DNA from: Hygrophila difformis
Lineage: Eukaryota > Streptophyta > Magnoliopsida > Lamiales > Acanthaceae
Reading direction: 5' to 3'
DNA: 64,000 nt
Assembly: GCA_030278955.1 (NCBI GenBank)
Contig: JAOANR010000014.1
Coordinates: 21,702,068-21,766,067, forward strand
Part shown: in pieces, positions 58,089 to 64,000 of the stretch
Position numbering within the stretch: position 1 is the stretch's first letter
Layout: the number at the start of each line of letters is the position of its first letter
Notes under the pieces: model-generated
Databases searched by the model: none
Told to the model about the DNA's origin: nothing
Seen by the model: the letters and a program-made list of their open reading frames with translations, nothing else
Translations under genes and position numbers: made by a program

Positions 58089-60671
58089 TGTAATACCCGA
58101 GAAATCAACATCGATTATTAAATCCGAAAATTAAAGAATTGGATTTAATTATCAAAACCGAAATAATTCCGAGAGTGCGGAATTAAATATTTTCGGACGA
58201 TAGCAACTCGAAGAGAGTTATCGGATTATCCAACAAACATGGATAATCCATGTATGATTTTTAGAGATTAAAAATCATATTATAAAAAAAAAAATAAAAA
58301 GAAAAAAGATCGCGCAACAGACTGCCGCACGCTGGCGGCGCGTGGTGCGCGCGAAGCCCGCGCCGGCGGCGGCAGGCATCGTTTTGAAACGTTGCACGCG
58401 TTTTCAACTCCAATTTTCGAGTTTTAACAACCCAATCGATCCCACTTCGGTCCTCAGTCATTAAAGGGTGTTAAGTGATACTTGTGGATAAGATTTAAGT
58501 GTATTACACTACCCTACAAGTTGAGATAAGGTTGGATACATGTACTAGATGCATTCATTGAACCCCTTGGGAACTTGGTGAGATGAATGTGGGTTAATAG
58601 GGTGAATTTTCGAGATAGACTGCATTGAGTCATGTCTACCTTTCCCTAGGGTCTTAATGTCAGTCATTGGGAGCATTAAGCACTCTAGATATTAACTAAA
58701 CCAACCCCAAAACCACCCTCCACAGTTTCATTCCGAAAATCAGACCTAAATTGTGAGTGGTGAGTTTTTGAGAGAGTTCTTCGGTTCTCCAGAGGCCTTA
58801 GGCGATTCTCAAGCATTTTAGGCAGTCAACCATTGATAGATAAGGGTTCTAATTCAATCCTTTGTCCCTAACCTCGGATTTCAAGCCCCAAATCTAAGGA
58901 TCTTTTCCAATCACTTCAAAATAGGATTCCTTCGGTAGAACTTTGGAAGAGTGGACTGTTCCGGTCGATTTTGGAGATTCAACCAACGGAGTTTTGATTC
59001 CAATCTCTTCTAAAGTAAGTTAATGTTGTGCCTTTCAAATTTTATAGTTTTTGGTTGAGTATTCATGGAGCAACAACTCGAATTCTATCTCTTGTCAAAT
59101 CTGTGATTTAGGGTTTCTATAGGATAGTTTCTTTTGTTCCTCTTTGTTCGTCTAGATCCGTTCGTTTTTGGAAAAACGTTTCTAAATGAAAAATGTTCCT
59201 AACACCTTGAATATGATCTCTGTAAATTTTCACAATTTTTGGACATGATTTGTGCGTCGAAAATTCATCTGGTATTTTCTGAATCCTGTTGACAGATTTA
59301 GTTTCATGATGTAGTCAGTTTTGTTGTTTGTATTACTCCTATCTACGATCGTTTTCAATGGTTAGTTTCTTCATGAAAATTGTTCATCTATGTGTCTAAT
59401 TTATCCCTGTAAAATTTCAGAAATTTTTGATCACTTTTAGAATTGTTATGGATTTTTAAAGAAACTGTGGTCGAGTGAACAGTAATTTCTGCATCCTTTG
59501 AAGGAGTAGTTTCTGAAATGATTTTTTTGGGCTATTTGGAGTCCGAATTTGGCAAAGCCTATTTCTAAGAAAAATGCTTATTTAGATGTTTCCTAGCCTC
59601 TGGAAAAATTTCAGAAATTTTTAAAATGTTTTACTACATTTCCTAGTACGAATTTGAAAACTGCCACAGTGAGTTTTCATCGGTGAATTTGTCTTCGTGC
59701 GTTTTGATAAAATGTGAGTCAATTGCTACTCTTTTGTGAATATTATGAATTCTGGGAATGTAGTCATGGTTTGTAATGATTAAAATGTGAATTTTGAAAC
59801 TTTGTGAGTTTTGATCGAGTTAGATGTCCAACTTTGGAGGGTAAGTGCACTTGGCGTGAGCTCGTTGGGCCGCCCCCTCTTTTGGTGGCTAAAACGGCGC
59901 CAAGGAAATTATGATTGCGTGTTTGTATGAGTCTATACTCCTAGATGTATCCGTATGGGTTATCTAGAGCTCCGGAGTGTGTGTGTATAGGGTCCGCTGC
60001 TTTCACATTTGTTGATACCGTCGGCTTGTGGACATAAGTGCCCAAGCGGGTAATTTGATCTTAAACGGCTTAGGCCCAGGATCGTTGGTACCGGCGGCTT
60101 GTGGACATAAGCGCCCAAGCGGGTAATTTTTGGATGTCCTCGATCTAAATGAACATTGTTAATTATACATGTGGTATAGTGTAAGAATTCCCGTAAATTA
60201 TATTACTCGCTTATTTTAGAAATTAAATTCCCATCTTTTTATTACTCTTCTAAAAACTTTAAAGTTTGTTATGCTATACATTAACTTACGCAGTACCGTT
60301 CGTACTGATAATTTGTTGTTTTCCATTTTTCGCAGAGTAAGTCATGTTACGACGGGATGGGATTTTTCAAAGAAAGAACTTGTCGCACTTATTTTATTTT
60401 AAATTTCTCGTATTGGACTTGGAACGTTGAACTTTGGTTTTGGCCGTCTGTTTGGCCCTATTTTGCTTCCGCATTGCTATTATTTATTTATGCATGTGAT
60501 ACTCTGAATTGATTTTACTTCGGGCATATTTGAATGGATTTTAAATTGTTTTGAAATTTGGTACAACTTAGCCTTAGCATTTTTCTAAATAAGCTCGACT
60601 TGGTTCGTGTCTTGTTTAGAAAGGTGTGGCGGTAATGCCCTGGCCTGGGTGATCAAATCCGGGGTGTTACA
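58089..60671 (+). repeat. 5' LTR of Tekay element 3
   Basis: A 2583 bp LTR from TGTAATACCCGAG to CCGGGGTGTTACA. A-rich tract at 58280-58310, GC-rich block at 58320-58400, leader modules near 59180, 59365 and 59560, hairpins at 60024-60047 and 60097-60120. Confidence 0.93.
60024..60120 (+). repeat. Tandem hairpin repeats in Tekay element 3 LTR
   Basis: Two repeats (60024-60047, 60097-60120) opening GCTTGTGGACATAAG and closing GCCCAAGC, separated by ~49 bp. They preserve the stem and loop seen in elements 1 and 2. Confidence 0.62.
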
Positions 60672-60674
60672 AAG

Positions 60675-60687
60675 TGGTATCAGAGCC
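60675..60687 (+). other. Primer-binding site for initiator tRNA-Met (element 3)
   Basis: TGGTATCAGAGCC, three bases after the LTR; a perfect match. Confidence 0.95.
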
Positions 60688-60935
60688 CGAAAATTTTAAA
60701 GCTATTATTTTTCGGCCCACTATAGAGGCCCAAATCATTCAATACTATTTTTAAGCATTTTGAGTATTATTTCCATGGAAAAAGGGGAATTTTATTTTAA
60801 AACCCATGGAAAAAGTATATCTCGCAAATTCGACAAGTCTTGAAAATTAGTACTATTTTTGGGGGGGAGCATGTGCATTAACAAAATTATTTTTTATGTG
60901 TGGCATATCCCTTAATGTAAAAATTTGTATGTTAG

Positions 60936-61395
60936 ATGGCCGACCCAAGATTACAGGATTCCATCATGCGCTTGTTATGCTCTATGTCCGATATCACGCA
61001 TGAGCTTCGCCACATTACTAGGGATGCCGCGAACGATAGGAATAGGATTGTGGCAATGGAAGGAAGAGAGGATGGAGGCAATGACTATTAGGAGTAACCA
61101 GATGGCTGCTCGCCACGATGCTCTTGCAGCTGAGTTTGAGGATTGCCATCACCACGTGCACATGTTGCAGGGACGCATATTTGCATTGGAAGAGGTCATA
61201 GTTGGGCTGCAAAACCAGCTCAACCCTGAGCCAGAGATGGAAGAGGAGGAGGAATTTGACCCGGATGAGTTTATCAACATTGAAGACGAGGACCCCGAGG
61301 AGGTTGTGGAGAACCCTCCACTGCCTCTTAACACTGACGAGGAGATTGAGGCCGATCATAGGATGCTCGGCTACTCCCCGGACTACTTGCTTTAG
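60936..61395 (+). pseudogene. Pre-gag ORF of Tekay element 3
   Basis: Starts MADPRLQDSIMRLLC at 60936 and ends SPDYLL with a TAG at 61393-61395. A frameshift near 61060 separates the first ~40 codons from the rest, which is open: coiled coil (HMLQGRIFALEEVIVGLQ), then a strongly acidic tail with many Glu/Asp. Element 3 lacks the TAG seen in elements 1 and 2. No domain recognised. Confidence 0.65.
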
Positions 61396-61721
61396 GAGTT
61401 GCATGCGGTTTCCGAGATGGACTTCTTTACTTGCTTTTGCTAGTTTTCTGATTCCGTACATTGCGTATTAGTGTTATCACATCTTGTTACCGTATCGTTA
61501 TCACATTTTACGTAGTGATAACTTAGTAGTATATCGCGATGTAATCCTCGCTGTCAAAGCATTATTATCTATGGAGTTTCGTATATAGTGTTCTTCCTTC
61601 TTGCCATTTCGGTTTCCTTTCGCACCTAGAGTTTTGGGAGATAGGATTCTGATCATAGTCTAACTCGACTATTAACTTTCATCTAACCGCGAATCTAACC
61701 TCTGCATGCTTGGTCATCAGA

Positions 61722-63233
61722 ATGCCGCCCAGAGGGAGACCCAGAGCTGAGATTCCAGGGAACGCTAATGCTCCAGTTGGTGCAAACCCGCCGAATCCAG
61801 AAGGTCAACCTAATCCTGCTCCTAACGCAATGGATGAACGACTGAGGACAGTTGAGCAAGTCCTCATTGCCTTAGGAAACACGGAAGTTAATCGAGCACA
61901 GGCAGCAGTGCCACCCCCAGCAGCTCAAATAAATTACTTGGCGATGGTAAATCCTTACCAGCCGCCCCACTATGAGGGACAGGAGGATCCCGCAAAGCTG
62001 GAAGACTGGATCAGAACTTTTGACAAGCTGCTAAATGCCATCAGGTGTCCCGAAAACGAGAAAGTTGGAGTGGCCGTATACTACTTAAGTGGAGAAATTG
62101 ACGAATGGTGGCAAAACCACCAAGAAGGACTTGCCGATGGCGAACACGCCTATTTCTGGGAAGAATTTAAGGAGATGATGAGGGAAAGGTTCTATCCCCT
62201 CAGTACGAAAACTGCTAAGTATGAGGAATTCATTAATCTCCGTCAAGGCACCCAGACAGTTCAAGAATACTACGCGAAGTTTAAGAGCTCGTCCGTTTCG
62301 CTCCAAGACTGGTACCGACTGATGCTGATAAGGCCCAGAAGTTTGAAATGGGGCTGAACCTCAGCATCAGAGAGATCTTAGTTGGCGGACAGCACACAAC
62401 TCTTGCAGGCTGTTTACGAACGTCCAGTGGCAATTGCACGAGTGCAACAGCTGAAGCGCAAGGACCATGGAGAGACGAGCAAGGGCCTAAACAACTTTGA
62501 TAGGAAGAACCGGAACAATAACACTGGAAATCACTTCAGAAGGGGAAATGACCAAGGAAGAAATGATGGTCAGAGGAAGCCAGATAACAGAGAGTTCAAT
62601 CGAGGAGGCCAAGGAAGTCGGAGGCCGGATAACCAGGGCGCCTTCATACCCAGATGCCAGGAGTGCAACATTCCGCACTTGGTGCGTGAATGCCCAAGAC
62701 CGGGGCATTGTTACCGGTGTGGCCGAGAAGGCCATATGAAAAAGGAGTGCCGGACGAGGGAGGACCGCATTGACAAGAGGTTGGACCTGTTAAACCGTCC
62801 TCAGGGAAACAGACCAGCTGGGCCAAACCAGCAGGACAACCAAGGTCGGAGGTTCCCGCAGGCACAGAGGCCACCTCAGAATCCAAACCAGCATGGAAAT
62901 CAAGGCAGGCCAGTAGGACGCCTGAATGTGATCAATCAAGCGGACTTAGCTGCTCAAGGCGATGTGATCGAAGGTACGTTTACTACTTTAAGCGTACCTG
63001 TCAAGGTCTTATTTGACTCAGGAGCGAGTTGCTCTTTGATTTCCACGAGAATTATATCTGCGTTAGATCTACCAGCGCCGAATAACATTAACTTAGGAAT
63101 CCAATTACCATCGGGTAAGGTAGTATCATGTTCCAAACGATACGACGGGATCCCGATAGTAATCAAAAACACTGCATTCTTTGCGAATTTGACCTTAAGG
63201 ATTTCGACATCATCTTGGGAATGGACTGGTTGA
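61722..63233 (+). pseudogene. Tekay gag and protease (element 3)
   Basis: Same domain order as 24175-25680: MPPRGRPRAEIP start, gag domain (EIDEWWQNHQEG), zinc knuckle CYRCGREGHMKKEC, protease VLFDSGASCSLI. Frameshifts near 62290 (after YYAKFK) and near 63190 (FFANL) split it into three open pieces. Confidence 0.88.
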
Positions 63234-64000
63234 CGCGATACAAGGCTATCATCGAGTGCCAGAAGCAGAAGATCTCGTTGGCGAAGAGTCGCGGAAAGAA
63301 GGTCATTTACTACATGCAGCCTCAGAAGAAGAGTGCCAAGGTAGTAAATGCAGTAAAGTTCTGCAATCTCATGCAGAAGGGATACCAACTGTACGCATGC
63401 TACGTGCATAATCTGGAAGGCGAAGAGAGCAAGATCGACAGTATCCCCGTCGTGAACGAATACCCAGAAGTCTTCCCGGAAGATATCCCAGGAATGCCTC
63501 CTGAGCGGGAAGTTGAGTTCACGATCGATCTCGTACCCGGAATCGAACCGGTGTCGAAGGCACTATATCGCATGGCGCCTGCCGAGATGAAGGAGCTGAA
63601 AGAACAACTTGAGGAGTTGTTATCAAAGGGATATATTCGGCCGAGCACATCACCATGGGGAGCACCAGTCCTGTTTGTGAAAAAGAAGGACGGCGGACTC
63701 CGATTGTGCATCGACTACAGAGGTCTTAATCAAGTGACGATTAAGAACAAGTACCCGCTACCTAGGATCGAAGATCTCTTCGATCAGCTGAAAGGAGCGT
63801 AGGTATTTTCAAAAGTTGATCTAAGGTCGGGATACCACCAACTGCGTATCGCCGAAAAAGATATACCCAAGACAGCTTTCAGAACAAGATATGGACACTA
63901 CGAATTCACCGTAATGTCCTTCGGTCTGACTAATGCTCCCGCAGTATTCATGAACCTCATGAATAGCGTTTTCCGAGAGTTACTAGACTCATGTATTGTC
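63128..64000 (+). pseudogene. Tekay protease end and reverse transcriptase (element 3), partial
   Basis: Carries [19 protein letters not shown], where elements 1 and 2 have a stop. Then [17 protein letters not shown], the RT with [10 protein letters not shown] and [16 protein letters not shown], and a TAG at 63800-63802. It continues in the same frame to the window edge ([15 protein letters not shown]). The YxDD region lies beyond 64000. Confidence 0.88.

Larger units (their letters stand above)
58089..64000 (+). mobile_element. Tekay-type element 3, plus strand, runs off the window
   Basis: 5' LTR, primer-binding site, pre-gag ORF, gag, protease and the first half of RT. It is more diverged than elements 1 and 2 and is inserted in the LTR before it. 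The target duplication would be TAGAC if the other end agrees. Confidence 0.92.

Noticed and set aside
58084..58094. GTAGAC before the element 3 LTR as a polypurine tract, making 58089-60671 a 3' LTR
   Set aside because: It resembles the end of the Tekay tract, but the LTR is followed by a perfect primer-binding site and gag, so it is a 5' LTR; the six-base match is probably chance.

Overview
The window is a stretch of plant nuclear DNA made almost entirely of transposable elements nested in one another. Evidence for a flowering plant: Tekay-type chromovirus LTR retrotransposons primed by initiator tRNA-Met, a Tat-lineage Ty3/gypsy element with an antisense gene, Ty1/copia remnants, a Cassandra TRIM carrying 5S rRNA-like sequence, a Stowaway MITE and Helitron 3' ends (hairpin followed by CTAG). 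A eudicot is likely, but I cannot name the species. I see no intact host gene, no tRNA or rRNA gene and no CRISPR array. Most coding sequence is broken.

Layout. 1-15791 and 22287-37725 are two copies of one ~15.4 kb block, differing by roughly one base in 100-200 where I compared them by eye. The first copy stops at a gap of exactly 500 N (15792-16291). This looks more like two haplotypes scaffolded end to end than a true duplication. Each copy holds, left to right: a minus-strand Tekay element; the 3' part of a plus-strand Tat element (antisense plant-mobile-domain gene, then 3' LTR); exon-like flank; a SINE-like segment; and two Helitrons, one inserted 6 bp inside the end of the other. After the gap, the Tat integrase (16292-17617) is separated from its own 3' half by a full-length Tekay element (18275-29282, TSD GGCAC).

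37727-45500 holds a decayed plus-strand Ty1/copia pol, split by a 4.7 kb non-autonomous Sirevirus-like element (38222-42967) with an internal tandem duplication, and by a MITE-like insert. 45784-47912 is a local duplication in which one copy carries a Stowaway MITE and the other shows the empty site. 47913-52057 is a third, older Tat fragment whose LTR is interrupted by a Cassandra TRIM (50859-51563).

52058-54170 is poorly recognised sequence with an exon-like ORF, a TCGTCCA-rich patch and a Helitron end. 54171-64000 is a stack of three related LTRs in alternating orientation, the last being the 5' LTR of a plus-strand Tekay element that runs off the window with its pre-gag ORF, gag, protease and the start of RT.

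How the parts work together: Tekay elements encode one gag-pol frame (gag, protease, RT, RNase H, integrase, chromodomain) and an extra acidic coiled-coil ORF between primer-binding site and gag. The Tat element carries integrase in sense and a spliced plant-mobile-domain plus coiled-coil gene in antisense just before its 3' LTR. The Tekay LTRs and their diverged relatives share a modular leader (~180-190 nt modules), a small hairpin with a conserved loop, and a GC-rich block beside an A/T tract. These are the least explained signals here.
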